Assembly: GCA_018970445.1 (NCBI GenBank)
Contig: JAGWWF010000012.1
Span: forward strand, 38,298-102,297
DNA length: 64,000 nucleotides
DNA from: Alphaproteobacteria bacterium
Lineage (GTDB): Bacteria; Pseudomonadota; Alphaproteobacteria; Sphingomonadales; Sphingomonadaceae
Direction: 5' to 3'
The position numbers and the translations under genes are program-made. Under the pieces are notes generated by a model. It was not told where the DNA came from and did no database searches. It saw only the letters and a list, made by a program, of their open reading frames with translations. Position 1 is the stretch's first letter; each line of letters begins with the position of its first letter. Positions 1-9,094 of this stretch are shown piece after piece.

Positions 1-390
1 CCGGTTGGCACTCTGGCCGGAAGGGATCATTTCCCCATTGGCAAAGGTCCACAGTGGCAGCTGTGCGCCCTGCCAGTCCTGCGGCCCAAGCCGGCGGCCG
101 GATGACGGCTGGCAGGCCCGTGGCGCCACCACCGGTGGTTGCGGGCGCGCCAGATCATGCACCCGCCACCGTGTGCCTGGAATCAGCGGCGCGTCCAGCA
201 AGGCGTCGCGCCAGAAAGGCTCCTGCCAGCCGGCGGCCATGCCGGGGTTCGCATCAATCAGCCCCGCAATCGCCGGGTCCCGCTGGCGCAGCGCATCGGT
301 CAGCGCGGTGCCGTCGGCAACAGCCGTCGCCGCGACAGACAGCAGAAGGGCGGGAAGCGCGCTTGCCAAGAGCATTCCAATCTGAAACAT
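1..390 (-). CDS. Secreted DUF1080-like protein (possible 3-keto-glycoside hydrolase), 3' end cut off by window
   Basis: The reading frame starts at an ATG at 390 and stays open to the window edge, so only the first 130 residues are visible. The N-terminus is a typical signal peptide (MFQIGMLLASALPALLLSVA, ending near VADG), so the product is exported. The segment PGTRWRVHDLARPQPPVV resembles the stretch before the DUF1080 (concanavalin-like, 3-keto-disaccharide hydrolase) domain, and LWTFANGEMIPSG resembles the start of that domain. The domain match is from memory of the family and the diagnostic C-terminal part is missing. It is transcribed divergently from dgcN, with an inverted repeat covering its start codon. 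Confidence 0.55.
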   Translation of the reverse strand, partial: MFQIGMLLASALPALLLSVAATAVADGTALTDALRQRDPAIAGLIDANPGMAAGWQEPFWRDALLDAPLIPGTRWRVHDLARPQPPVVAPRACQPSSGRRLGPQDWQGAQLPLWTFANGEMIPSGQSANR

Positions 391-405
391 TGATGCTGAT
401 TGGAA
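375..405. promoter_or_regulatory. Inverted repeat in the divergent DUF1080/dgcN intergenic region
   Basis: TTCCAATC (375-382) and GATTGGAA (398-405) are perfect 8-bp inverted arms separated by 15 bp. They span the start codon of the minus-strand gene and lie about 43 bp before dgcN. The position suits an operator controlling both genes. No regulator is assigned. Confidence 0.35.
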
Positions 406-447
406 ATATCTTTGGCCTTTTGGGTCGAGTCAAGCAAGGGTTGAAAA

Positions 448-1470
448 GTGCACCAGATCCGCAAGCCCTATCTGCTGTTCCTGGGTGACGTCACTTCGGA
501 CATCTTCGCCAAGACGGCGCACGGACTGAAGGACTGGTGCCCGGAAGATTGCGTGGCGCAATGGCGGTTGCCAGATGCCACAGTCGATCTGGGGCTGCCT
601 GATCTGGCACCGGGCGACGCCGCTGCTGCCGGTGCGCGCTCGCTGGTGGTGGCCGTTGCCCCCATTGGCGGGGCGCTGCCAGCGCATTGGGTGCCGGCCA
701 TCACCATGGCCGTGGCGGCCGGGCTGGACATCGTGTCAGGCATGCACGGTGCCCTGGCCGATGTGCCGGCCATTGCGGCGGCCGCCCGGCAGCATGGCGT
801 TGCGCTGCACGATGTGCGCCAGCCACCAGCGGCGATCCCGATTGCCACCGGGCGTCGACGTTCCGGCCGGCGTTTGTTGACCGTCGGCACCGATTGCGCG
901 CTGGGCAAGAAGTACACCGCGCTGGCCATTGCGCGCGAAATGCAACGGCAGGGGTTTGACGCCACGTTCCGGGCCACCGGCCAGACCGGCATACTGATCG
1001 CCGGGTCCGGGCTGCCGATGGACGCTGTGGTGTCGGATTTTGTTGCCGGCGCTGCGGAAATGCTGAGCCCGGATGCTCCGGCCGATCACTGGGACATCAT
1101 CGAAGGGCAAGGCTCCCTGTTCCACCCTGCCTATGCCGGCGTCACGCTGGGCCTGATCCATGGCAGCCAGCCTGATGCCATGGTCCTTTGCCATGAACCC
1201 GGGCGCACCCGTATCAATGGCTATCCGGATTATCCGGTTCCCAGCCTTGCGGAGGCCATCCAGGGCTTTGAGGCGGCCGCCCGGTTGACCAACAAGGCCG
1301 CACGGGTGGTGGCCATCAGTCTGAACACTGCCCGGCTGACCGATACGCAGCGGGAACAGGCCATTGCCGCCGCAACGGCGGAAACCGGCCTGCCTGCCTT
1401 TGACCCGGTGGCCAGCGGGATCGCCGCAGTGGTTGGTGGTTTTGCCGGCGCGCTCGACCATGCGGCTTGA
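448..1470 (+). CDS. dgcN: DUF1611 family protein, DgcN-like D-glutamate N-acetyltransferase
   Basis: The protein of 340 residues opens with PYLLFLGDV and has a P-loop-like motif GTDCALGKKYT at residues 147-157, both hallmarks of DUF1611. In marine Pseudoalteromonas the family member DgcN acetylates D-glutamate, and DgcA then epimerises the product. The next gene here is a DgcA-type enolase-superfamily enzyme overlapping by 11 bp, which supports that role. The start is a GTG at 448, chosen because it places PYLLFLGD at the usual distance and has a GCAAGGG ribosome site about 8 bases upstream. Cytoplasmic. The substrate need not be D-Glu; other D-amino acids or amides are possible. Confidence 0.85.
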   Translation: MHQIRKPYLLFLGDVTSDIFAKTAHGLKDWCPEDCVAQWRLPDATVDLGLPDLAPGDAAAAGARSLVVAVAPIGGALPAHWVPAITMAVAAGLDIVSGMHGALADVPAIAAAARQHGVALHDVRQPPAAIPIATGRRRSGRRLLTVGTDCALGKKYTALAIAREMQRQGFDATFRATGQTGILIAGSGLPMDAVVSDFVAGAAEMLSPDAPADHWDIIEGQGSLFHPAYAGVTLGLIHGSQPDAMVLCHEPGRTRINGYPDYPVPSLAEAIQGFEAAARLTNKAARVVAISLNTARLTDTQREQAIAAATAETGLPAFDPVASGIAAVVGGFAGALDHAA

Positions 1471-2437
1471 GGTTGAGATTCGCCATTGGCGACTGCGGGA
1501 GCCCTTCACCATCGCGCGCGGCACGATGACGACTGCCGATGCCGTCATCGTCTGCCTGACCGATGGACGGGTCACCGGGCGCGGAGAAGCCTATGGCATC
1601 ATCTATGAGGGGGAGAGTCCGGAGACGCTCGTGGCGCAGATTGAGAGCCTGCGCTCCGTGATTGAAGCGGGAATTGATCGCGCAGCCCTGGCCCGCTTGC
1701 TGCCCCGAGGCGGCGCTCGTTGTGCACTTGATTGCGCACTGTGGGATCTTGAAGCCAAGCGCAGCGGCCGCCCGGCCTGGCAGGCCGCCGGGCTGCCGGC
1801 GCCTTGGCCAGTCGAAACCGCCTTCACCATCGGCATGCGCAGCCTGGATGCGGTGCGCGAGACAGCGGCCCGGCATGCCGATTTCCCGCTGCTCAAGCTC
1901 AAGGTGGGGGGTGATGATCCCCTGGCGATCATCCGGGCGGCGCGCGCCGGCGCGCCAGACAGCCGCTTCATCGTGGACCCGAACCAGAGCTGGCGCGTGG
2001 CCGATGTTTTTGCATTGGCCGATCAGCTTCACCAGCTGGGCGTGGTGCTGCTGGAACAGCCAGTGCCGGTTTCTGATGATGATGGGCTGCAGGATTATCG
2101 CGGGCCGGTGGCGATCTGCGCCGACGAACTGGTGCATGACCGCAGCGATCTTGGGCTTGCCAAGGGCAAGTACAGCCATGTCAATATCAAGCTCGACAAG
2201 GCCGGCGGACTGACAGAGGCGCTTGCCCTGGCGGACGCAGCGCTGGCGGCGGGCCACCGGCTGATGGTGGGCTGCATGGCCGGTTCGTCACTGGCAATGG
2301 CGCCTGCGCATCTGGTTGCGCAGCTGTGTGATTATGTCGATCTTGATGGGCCGCTGCTGCAATTGGATGATTGGGCGCCAGCCCTGACCTATGCTGCTGG
2401 CCGGCTTGCGCCGCCGGAGCCGGCGCTGTGGGGATGA
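1460..2437 (+). CDS. dgcA: Dipeptide epimerase / N-acetyl-D-glutamate racemase (enolase superfamily)
   Basis: This 325-residue protein belongs to the muconate-lactonising/dipeptide epimerase group of the enolase superfamily. Catalytic lysines are visible in KLK (146-148) and in NIKLDK (K244). The metal ligands are D173 (IVDPNQ), E199 (LLEQP) and D222 (ICADE), followed by a MAGSS motif near the C-terminus. The ATG at 1460 overlaps the dgcN stop, indicating translational coupling. Family members epimerise L-Ala-D/L-Glu or N-acetyl-D-glutamate; the pairing with dgcN favours the second activity. Together they would turn a D-amino acid into a usable L form. Confidence 0.85.
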   Translation: MRLEVEIRHWRLREPFTIARGTMTTADAVIVCLTDGRVTGRGEAYGIIYEGESPETLVAQIESLRSVIEAGIDRAALARLLPRGGARCALDCALWDLEAKRSGRPAWQAAGLPAPWPVETAFTIGMRSLDAVRETAARHADFPLLKLKVGGDDPLAIIRAARAGAPDSRFIVDPNQSWRVADVFALADQLHQLGVVLLEQPVPVSDDDGLQDYRGPVAICADELVHDRSDLGLAKGKYSHVNIKLDKAGGLTEALALADAALAAGHRLMVGCMAGSSLAMAPAHLVAQLCDYVDLDGPLLQLDDWAPALTYAAGRLAPPEPALWG

Positions 2438-4665
2438 TGCGCCGCTGTGGTGCCTTGGTTCTGGCTGCTGCCCTGCTGCACGGCGGCGCTGCTGCTGCAC
2501 CCGAGCCGATGGGCAGCCTGTTGGGCTGGATTGACACACGTATCGCCACGGAAGACCGCATCCTGGCGCCGGCCCGCATCGAGCCGGTCTGGGTTGATGC
2601 TGGCCATGTGCTGGTGCCCGCTGCGGCTGGCAGCCTGGCCGTTGACCTACTGGATACCCGCACCGGCCGAAGGCATGCCGTGTCCGATCCTGATGCCATG
2701 GCCACGGCATTGGCGGCACAAGGCCTGACACCGGCACGGTTCAAACCGCGCGGCCTTGATGGAGGAGGCCTGCAGATCAGCGATGGCACAAACTGGTTCC
2801 GTTACCAGGGCGGACAGCTGCTTGCCGCGCCTGACCTGGCGGTCCGTGCCCGGCTTGCCGTGCCGCAACTGATTGGATCGCAATTCCCCACCACTTTCGA
2901 TGACCTGGTCGAACGGCCGTCGCCCGATGGCGAGCAGTTTCTGACCCTTGCCGGCCATGATCTGGCTTTGCGCGGGCTGGATGGCCGGCTGCGGCAGCTG
3001 ACCCAAGGCGGCGGACCGCTGCAAACATGGCGTGCGAGTGAGGAATCGCGTCAGGATTTCCCGGCCACCTGGTCCCCGGATGGTCGCTGGATTGCCGCCG
3101 TCCGGCTTGATCTTGCCGGTGTCCCGCACGAACCCCTCATGCGCTGGCTGGAAACCCCGCCGCGGGTGGACCGCATCCCCTATCCTCGGGCAGGCGAAGT
3201 CATGCCGCGGTTCGAGGTCGCTCTGATCGACCCGAAGCTGGGCAATCCGCGCTTCGTCGATCTGGGGGATACCCGCGATCATTATGTGAACCTCATAGGG
3301 TTCAGCGCTGACAGCCGCACCCTGCTGGTGCAGGTGATTGACCGTGCCCATCACCATTGGCGGCTGTTCGGCGTGGATGTCACCAGCCTGGCGGTATCGG
3401 CCTTGCTGGATGAACGGACTGCCACATATTTCGACACGCCGATGACACTTGGACCGGAGCAGGTGCGGATTGTCTCTAGCGGCTTTCTGCGCCTGTCCGA
3501 AACCACTGGGTATCGCCATATCGATCTTCATGCGCCGGATGGCCGCAAACTGCGGGCGCTGACCAGCGGCACCTTCGTGGTGGAGGCAATAATTGCGGTC
3601 GATGCGGCGCGCGGCCATGTGTATTTCCTGGCCGACATGACGCCAGGCACGGTGTTGGCCCCGCGCCTGCATCGTGTGCCCCTGGCTGGCGGGCCCATCG
3701 AGACCATCGGCGGCCCCGGCGTTGAAGCCCTCTGGTTTGCGCCGGATTACCGCCATGTTGCCATCCGCCGCTCGACCACCATGGCCCCACCGGTGACGGA
3801 AGTGTTGGCCACCGATGGCGGGCGGGCCATTACTCTGTCAGCACCTGTTCTCGATGAACTGGCGGGTCTGCCTGCCGGCATTCCCGTCACCGTGCCCGGC
3901 GCTGATGGCGGTCTGGCCGTGCATGGCGTCCTCTATCTGCCGCCCGGTGCCAGGGGCAAAGTGCCGGTGGTGGAGATCATCTATGGCGGGATGCAGCTTG
4001 ATTTCATGCCCCGCCACTGGTTCGGTTTCGGCCGGCTGGAAGGCGGCTACAATGGCATGATTGCCCGGCTGCTGCTCGCGCGCGGGTATGCCGTGGGTTA
4101 TATAAATGCGCCGGGCACACCAAACCGCGGCCGCGCCTATCAGGATGCAACCCATGGTCGCTGGCCGCAGTCAGTGATCCCCAATCATGTCGCTTGGTGG
4201 CGTGCAGTGGCCAGGCAGTTCCCCAGCCTTGATCTTTCGCGGCTGGGCGTTTTCGGCAACAGTTGGGGTGGCTATCTGGCCCAACGGGCCATGATCGAGG
4301 CGCCGGAAACATATCGGGCCGCCGTAGCCATGGCGCCGCCGTCCGACCTTGTTGACCACCCCAATTACATAGAGCCGTTCATGGGCCGCCCGGATGAGAA
4401 CCCGGCCGGCTATGCCGCCGCGTCCAATCTTGCCCATGTCGGTGCTATCAGGGGGCCAGTGCTGGTCATGCCCATGCCGCTGGATGTGAATGCGGGGTTT
4501 TCGCCGGGGATGAAATTCGTGGACGCCATGGTGCGAGCCGGCAAAGACGTCGAGATTTTCACGATTCCCGATGTAAATCACAGGGTTAACTGCTGCGGCC
4601 CGGCTGTTGAGCGCTATGCCTATGCAACGGTGTTGCGCTTCCTTGATCGAAATCTGCACGATTGA
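2434..4665 (+). CDS. Secreted S9 family (DPP4-like) peptidase
   Basis: The 743-residue product begins with a signal peptide (MMRRCGALVLAAALLHGG), followed by a beta-propeller region and a C-terminal alpha/beta-hydrolase domain. The triad appears complete: S610 in GNSWGGY, D684 in PLDVNAG and H716 in PDVNHRV. YPRAGEVMPRFEVALID resembles the propeller of dipeptidyl peptidase IV. It probably releases dipeptides or modified peptides in the periplasm. ATG 2434 overlaps the dgcA stop as ATGA, and a second ATG at 2437 could also serve, so dgcN-dgcA-peptidase form one operon. Lasso-peptide isopeptidases also belong to this superfamily, but no lasso biosynthesis genes are present. Confidence 0.85.
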   Translation: MMRRCGALVLAAALLHGGAAAAPEPMGSLLGWIDTRIATEDRILAPARIEPVWVDAGHVLVPAAAGSLAVDLLDTRTGRRHAVSDPDAMATALAAQGLTPARFKPRGLDGGGLQISDGTNWFRYQGGQLLAAPDLAVRARLAVPQLIGSQFPTTFDDLVERPSPDGEQFLTLAGHDLALRGLDGRLRQLTQGGGPLQTWRASEESRQDFPATWSPDGRWIAAVRLDLAGVPHEPLMRWLETPPRVDRIPYPRAGEVMPRFEVALIDPKLGNPRFVDLGDTRDHYVNLIGFSADSRTLLVQVIDRAHHHWRLFGVDVTSLAVSALLDERTATYFDTPMTLGPEQVRIVSSGFLRLSETTGYRHIDLHAPDGRKLRALTSGTFVVEAIIAVDAARGHVYFLADMTPGTVLAPRLHRVPLAGGPIETIGGPGVEALWFAPDYRHVAIRRSTTMAPPVTEVLATDGGRAITLSAPVLDELAGLPAGIPVTVPGADGGLAVHGVLYLPPGARGKVPVVEIIYGGMQLDFMPRHWFGFGRLEGGYNGMIARLLLARGYAVGYINAPGTPNRGRAYQDATHGRWPQSVIPNHVAWWRAVARQFPSLDLSRLGVFGNSWGGYLAQRAMIEAPETYRAAVAMAPPSDLVDHPNYIEPFMGRPDENPAGYAAASNLAHVGAIRGPVLVMPMPLDVNAGFSPGMKFVDAMVRAGKDVEIFTIPDVNHRVNCCGPAVERYAYATVLRFLDRNLHD

Positions 4666-4666
4666 T

Positions 4667-4702
4667 TTGACACAAGTATGTCATATCGGAAATATGAATT
4701 TC
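4667..4702 (+). promoter_or_regulatory. Candidate promoter and overlapping operator of the TonB receptor gene
   Basis: TTGACA at 4667-4672 is a perfect -35 hexamer, lying directly after the peptidase stop codon. Seventeen bases later AAATAT (4690-4695) is a weak -10. A palindrome, GAAAT-N4-ATTTC (4689-4702), covers this -10, a typical arrangement for repression. The XRE-cupin protein encoded just downstream of the receptor is the obvious candidate regulator, but that is inference. Confidence 0.4.
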
Positions 4703-4746
4703 AGATGCTGACGAATCTGTCGGTTACGTTTGGGGAGGTTGAAAAA

Positions 4747-7104
4747 ATGGCGGGGCTTGCGAAGGGTGTTTCAGTTTTGGCGTTGGCGGCAGCCTGGGCT
4801 GCGGCGCCGGCACATGCGCAAAGCGGCGATGCTTCTGCCGGAGCGAATGACGCCACCGCCGAAATCGTGGTCACAGCCCTGCGACGGGAGACGTCGCTGA
4901 AGGATGCGCCGCTGTCGATTGCAGTGGTCAACGCCGAAACCTTGCAGCAGCAGGCGGTGGACGATTTCTTCGACCTGGCCCTGCGCGTGCCGAACGTGGC
5001 GATTTTCGAAAACAACAACCTTTCGGGCCGCACGGCGGTGACGATCCGCGGCATTCCGGGCCGTGCTGGCATTTTCGTTGACGACGTGTTCGTGGGCGAC
5101 AGTTCCGCCATCAATACGCTACTGGTGGATGTTGATCGGGTTGAGGTGCTGCGCGGCCCGCAGGCCACGCTTTTTGGCCGCAACGCCATTTCCGGTGCGA
5201 TCAACACCATCACCCGCAAGCCGGGCAATGAACTCTTTGCCCAAGGCCGTGTCCGCTATGGCAGTTACAACGAAACCTATGTGGCCGGGGCCTTCGGCAC
5301 GCCGATCGTCAAGGATCTGCTGGCTGCCAAGATCTCGGGCGCCTATCGCAAGAATGATGGCTTCGATCGGGAGCGGAATGGCGGCCGGGTCAACGGCGAC
5401 GATGGCTGGGCATTGCAGGGCCAACTCCGTTTCACGCCGTCATCCAGCGTCGATATCCTGATTTCCGGTGATTATTCGAAGGACAATAACCACACCGGCT
5501 ATACGGATGCCGTTGCCGATTACTCGCTCAACAACGCGCCGGGGCAGACTTTCCTCAATGCAGGGAGGGATGGCAAGGGCTTTGATCGCATGGTGCCGGA
5601 TCGCGATGGCATCAACACGCAGAACCGCAAGATCTGGGGCCTGTCAGGCACCATTGACTTCGACATCGGCTTTGCAAACCTGAAATCCATCACCGCGTAT
5701 CGCGAGGTTTCCTTCCTCTACAAGCGGGACGGCGACGGCACTTCCTTTGACATCATCAGTGGCACCCAGCCGGTGGATTATCACCAGTTCAGCCAAGAAT
5801 TCCGGCTGGTGTCCAAGCCTTCCGACCATTTTGAATGGCTGGTCGGGGGCTATTACTTCAGGGACAAGCGCACCTCGCGTGACAGCAACCTCCTGGGCTC
5901 GGACTGGATCATCGCCACGGTGCCGCCGCTGGCGGCACTGGCGCCCCCGCTGGTGCCAGGCGGCACGGCCGGGGTGGTCACCGTGGGCCGACTGTTCGCC
6001 AGCACCACCCTGCAGAACATCATCGGCGTGCGCCCGCCATCCAATGTCCTTGGCACCCAGGAAACCTTTGACCAGAACGAGATCGAGAGCTTTGCCGGCT
6101 TCGGCTCCGCCACCTGGAAGATCTCGCCGCAACTCGAGCTCACCGGCGGTCTGCGCTACACCCGGGAAAAGGTGGACGGCGCCTATGGCCGCAACGTGTC
6201 GGGGTTCCTGGTGAATTTCGTGCCGCCGATTGCCCGCCAGCAACTGAGCAGCGGCTGGGATGGCGAATGGTCACCAATGGCCAGCCTGTCTTATCGGCCG
6301 TCCAGGGAAGTGACGCTGTATGCCACCTTCAGCACCGGCTTCCGCAGTGGCGGGTTCAACCTGGCGCCGGCCGCCGTCAATCCGCCGGCAAATGATGCCG
6401 CCCAGCGCCGGTTCCGCCCGGAAACGGTGACCAACTATGAAGCGGGCGTGAAATCCGTGCTGCTGGACGGCAAGCTCTATGCCAATGCCGCCGTGTTCTA
6501 CATGAAGTATCAGGATTTCCAGCGCAGCTTCTACCGGATTGATCCGGTGACGGGCGCACAGGTCAACACCTTCAACGCCGAGGCCAGCATGCGCGGCCTT
6601 GAACTCGAATTGACCGCAACGCCCACTAAATGGCTGACGCTCTCGGCCGGATATGGTTATCAGGACAGCAAATACGGCAGCTATGCCAACGCGCCGGTGC
6701 AGTCCTATCTTGTGCCCAACCCGGCAGGTGCATTGCTGACCACGGATCTGACCGGCGCCCAGCTGCCCTTCGCGCCAAAACACAGCCTCACGCTGTCCGG
6801 CGTGGCCCGCATCCCGGTGAATGATCGCCTGCAGATCACCACCGGTTCCGACATGCAATTGCGTTCATCTTATCCGGTGTCGGACGGGATCGATGCCATC
6901 CGCATTGTTGGGGACACGTTCCAGCTGAACGGCTTCATCTCGCTGGGCCCGGCGAACGGCCGGTGGCAAGTGACCGGCCGCGTGCGCAATCTGACCAACC
7001 AAGTTTACCGCACCGGGCTCGATTACAACAATTTCGTTGGCACGGTCTATCAGAGCCTGTCCGCACCGAGAACTTTCGCCATCGAGGCCTCATTCCGTTT
7101 CTGA
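4747..7104 (+). CDS. TonB-dependent outer membrane receptor
   Basis: The protein has 785 residues. A signal peptide ending near AAPAHAQ is followed by a TonB box-like EIVVTALRR, a plug domain with RGIPGRAGIFVDDVFVGD and the conserved VDRVEVLRGPQATLFGRNAI, and a long beta-barrel ending in the aromatic terminus FAIEASFRF. The start at 4747 is chosen over an in-frame ATG at 4678 because GGGGAGG lies 8 bases upstream and the signal peptide begins there. It would import the substrate of this locus, plausibly a peptide, siderophore-like compound or other large molecule. The gene lies between the secreted peptidase and its likely regulator. Confidence 0.93.
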   Translation: MAGLAKGVSVLALAAAWAAAPAHAQSGDASAGANDATAEIVVTALRRETSLKDAPLSIAVVNAETLQQQAVDDFFDLALRVPNVAIFENNNLSGRTAVTIRGIPGRAGIFVDDVFVGDSSAINTLLVDVDRVEVLRGPQATLFGRNAISGAINTITRKPGNELFAQGRVRYGSYNETYVAGAFGTPIVKDLLAAKISGAYRKNDGFDRERNGGRVNGDDGWALQGQLRFTPSSSVDILISGDYSKDNNHTGYTDAVADYSLNNAPGQTFLNAGRDGKGFDRMVPDRDGINTQNRKIWGLSGTIDFDIGFANLKSITAYREVSFLYKRDGDGTSFDIISGTQPVDYHQFSQEFRLVSKPSDHFEWLVGGYYFRDKRTSRDSNLLGSDWIIATVPPLAALAPPLVPGGTAGVVTVGRLFASTTLQNIIGVRPPSNVLGTQETFDQNEIESFAGFGSATWKISPQLELTGGLRYTREKVDGAYGRNVSGFLVNFVPPIARQQLSSGWDGEWSPMASLSYRPSREVTLYATFSTGFRSGGFNLAPAAVNPPANDAAQRRFRPETVTNYEAGVKSVLLDGKLYANAAVFYMKYQDFQRSFYRIDPVTGAQVNTFNAEASMRGLELELTATPTKWLTLSAGYGYQDSKYGSYANAPVQSYLVPNPAGALLTTDLTGAQLPFAPKHSLTLSGVARIPVNDRLQITTGSDMQLRSSYPVSDGIDAIRIVGDTFQLNGFISLGPANGRWQVTGRVRNLTNQVYRTGLDYNNFVGTVYQSLSAPRTFAIEASFRF

Positions 7105-7171
7105 CCAGAAACGAGGCTTGACCTTCCTTGTCGCCACGCCAATGATTCTCGGGAGAAGGATCATCCGAGAC

Positions 7172-7819
7172 ATGGCGACAAGAAAGCGTACTGCCCCGAT
7201 CAATTCCCCCCGGGTGGAGGAGCGCGCGCCGGAGAATCTGGGCGCGCACATCCGGGAATTGCGGTCGGAGCGGCGGTGGTCGTTGAGTGAGTTGTCTTCG
7301 CGTTCGGGAATCGCCGCCTCAACCCTGTCGAAGGTGGAGAATGACACACTGTCATTGACTTATGACCGGCTGATGATGGTGGCGCGCGGCTTCGGGCTGT
7401 CCCTGTCAGAGTTTCTCGCCCCGCGCAGCGAAGCGGTGACGGCGAACCAGGGCGTTGCGCGCATCAGCTGGGCCCGCCGCGGCTCTGGCGAGCGGGTGGT
7501 GACTGGCGCATACAAATCCGATTACCTTTGTGGCAATCTGCGGCAGAAACGCATGATCCCTTTGCTCACCGAGGTGCGGGCCCGCACGCTGGAAGAATTC
7601 GGCCCCCTGCTGCGGCACGAGGGTGAGGAATTCGTGTTCGTGCTTACCGGCCGGGTGGAAGTGAACACCGAATTCTACGAACCGGAAATCCTGGAGCAGG
7701 GTGAAGGCGTATACATCGACAGCCGCCAAGGGCATGCATATTTGAATGCCTCTGACGAGGTGTCCATCATCCTGTCAGTCAACTCCGAAACGCCCAAGGA
7801 CAATCTGATCACCGATTGA
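7172..7819 (+). CDS. XRE family transcriptional regulator with C-terminal cupin domain
   Basis: This 215-residue protein has a helix-turn-helix near residues 22-75 (LGAHIRELRSERRWSLSELS, then SGIAASTLSKVEN) and a cupin fold in the second half (HEGEEFVFVLTGRVEV, EGVYIDSRQGHAYLNA). Regulators of this architecture commonly sense small catabolic substrates such as amino acids or amines. The ATG at 7172 is preceded by AGAAGGA about 11 bases upstream; an ATG at 7142 is possible but less likely. It probably controls the surrounding island. Its 3' end overlaps the convergent hydrolase gene by 11 bp. Confidence 0.88.
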   Translation: MATRKRTAPINSPRVEERAPENLGAHIRELRSERRWSLSELSSRSGIAASTLSKVENDTLSLTYDRLMMVARGFGLSLSEFLAPRSEAVTANQGVARISWARRGSGERVVTGAYKSDYLCGNLRQKRMIPLLTEVRARTLEEFGPLLRHEGEEFVFVLTGRVEVNTEFYEPEILEQGEGVYIDSRQGHAYLNASDEVSIILSVNSETPKDNLITD

Positions 7820-8960
7820 CCGTTGCCGGCAGCTGCCCTCGCTGGGCTGCCAGGAAGCCGCGAATGGCTGCAAGGGTGAAGGCCGGCTCGGTCAGCACGA
7901 AGTAATGCCCGGCACCTGGTCGCGCCTTCATGAGGATGCCGCGGCTGGTGAAACCTACATAATCCCGGGTCCATTGCGCGCGCAGCAACTGCCAGTTCTG
8001 CAATTCGCGCGGCGTCAGCCCCTTCGGCGCCTGCTTGCCGATTTCCGCTGCGGATTGGTCCTGAACGATCATCAGGACCGGCAAGTCTCCCAACGCGCCC
8101 GGCGCGCGCGCGAGCGCCAGGCCGTTCTGGCAGATCAGGGACAGCGCCTCACGCTGGGCGGCCAGCGAACGCGGGCGCGATTCCAAGTTCACCAATGTGG
8201 GATAAAGCGCACCCAGCGCCCGGTTCGGGCTGCCTGGCGTGTCAGCGTTCATCGGGTTGAGCGACGGAACCAACCCAAGGCCGAACATGGAGGCCCAGAA
8301 GGCAAGGCCACCGGGCGCTGTCGGCCCGCATCCATAAAGGCTCTGCTGTTCGACAAACCAGCTTGGCGGGGTTGGATCGAGCAGGATCGCCGCTGGCACC
8401 CGATCGGGATAGGCTTGGGCCAGGTTGGCAGCGACCAGCCCGCCTACCGAATGGCCCACTGGCACGATTCGGCTCGTCTCGCCCGCCGAAGTCACCGCCT
8501 GCATCAATTCGCTGATGATGGTTTCCAGCTTGCGCGGCGTGTGCGCGGCATCGGCCCAACCGGTGCCGGGCCTGTCAACCAGACAACTGCGGTGAGTTTC
8601 CCGCAGGGCCTTGTGCAGGGGTGCCAGGAACCAGCCCGATGAATAGGCGCCGGATACCAACAAAAGCGTGGGGCCACCCCTGGGGCCTTCGCACAGCACG
8701 AACAATCGCTCCGAACCCACGTTGATCAACCGCCCGCCTGCCGGGCGGGCCGCTTCCAGATCGCTGGCAGCATTGGCCATGGCGAGTGCGCCGGCGGCCA
8801 GCGCGAGGCCTGCAAGCGTCAGCACCGCCCCCAACCCGCCAAGCCCAGCCCGGCGCCAGCCCATGCCGCGCCAGCTGCGGTGCAGGGTTAGCCCGCCCAT
8901 CAGCAACACCGTTGCGGCGGCCAGCCAGGGAAACAACGGACCGACGAGAAATGAGGTCAT
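7809..8960 (-). CDS. Membrane-anchored alpha/beta hydrolase
   Basis: The 383-residue protein has two or three hydrophobic segments in the first 80 residues, then an alpha/beta hydrolase fold. The nucleophile elbow is GHSVGG, preceded by DRPGTGWAD, and a C-terminal GAGHYFVL probably carries the catalytic His. The substrate is unknown; an esterase, amidase or aminopeptidase are all possible. ATG 8960 is preferred over ATG 8969 because the GGAG upstream is about 10 bases away from it and only one base from the other. It is divergent from the DUF819 permease. Confidence 0.75.
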   Translation of the reverse strand: MTSFLVGPLFPWLAAATVLLMGGLTLHRSWRGMGWRRAGLGGLGAVLTLAGLALAAGALAMANAASDLEAARPAGGRLINVGSERLFVLCEGPRGGPTLLLVSGAYSSGWFLAPLHKALRETHRSCLVDRPGTGWADAAHTPRKLETIISELMQAVTSAGETSRIVPVGHSVGGLVAANLAQAYPDRVPAAILLDPTPPSWFVEQQSLYGCGPTAPGGLAFWASMFGLGLVPSLNPMNADTPGSPNRALGALYPTLVNLESRPRSLAAQREALSLICQNGLALARAPGALGDLPVLMIVQDQSAAEIGKQAPKGLTPRELQNWQLLRAQWTRDYVGFTSRGILMKARPGAGHYFVLTEPAFTLAAIRGFLAAQRGQLPATVNR

Positions 8961-9012
8961 GGCTGGCATGCTCCATCGATGGGCCAGTGAACAAAATCGG
9001 TATAGACACAAT

Positions 9013-9028
9013 GTTTCTAAAATGAAAC
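9013..9028. promoter_or_regulatory. Palindrome in the hydrolase/DUF819 divergent region
   Basis: GTTTC (9013-9017) and GAAAC (9024-9028) form an inverted repeat with a 6-bp AT-rich centre, in the only AT-rich stretch between the two divergent genes. It is a plausible operator for a local regulator. No exact second copy was found in the island. Confidence 0.35.
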
Positions 9029-9094
9029 GATACTTTCCATGTTGCTTCCCCGATCTGATGGGCCTGCCACATTGGCCGGCCGGCCTTGCTCGCC

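Noticed and set aside
2434..4665. Lasso peptide isopeptidase as the role of the first S9 peptidase
   Set aside because: The fold is shared, but no lasso precursor, cyclase or leader peptidase gene is present nearby.
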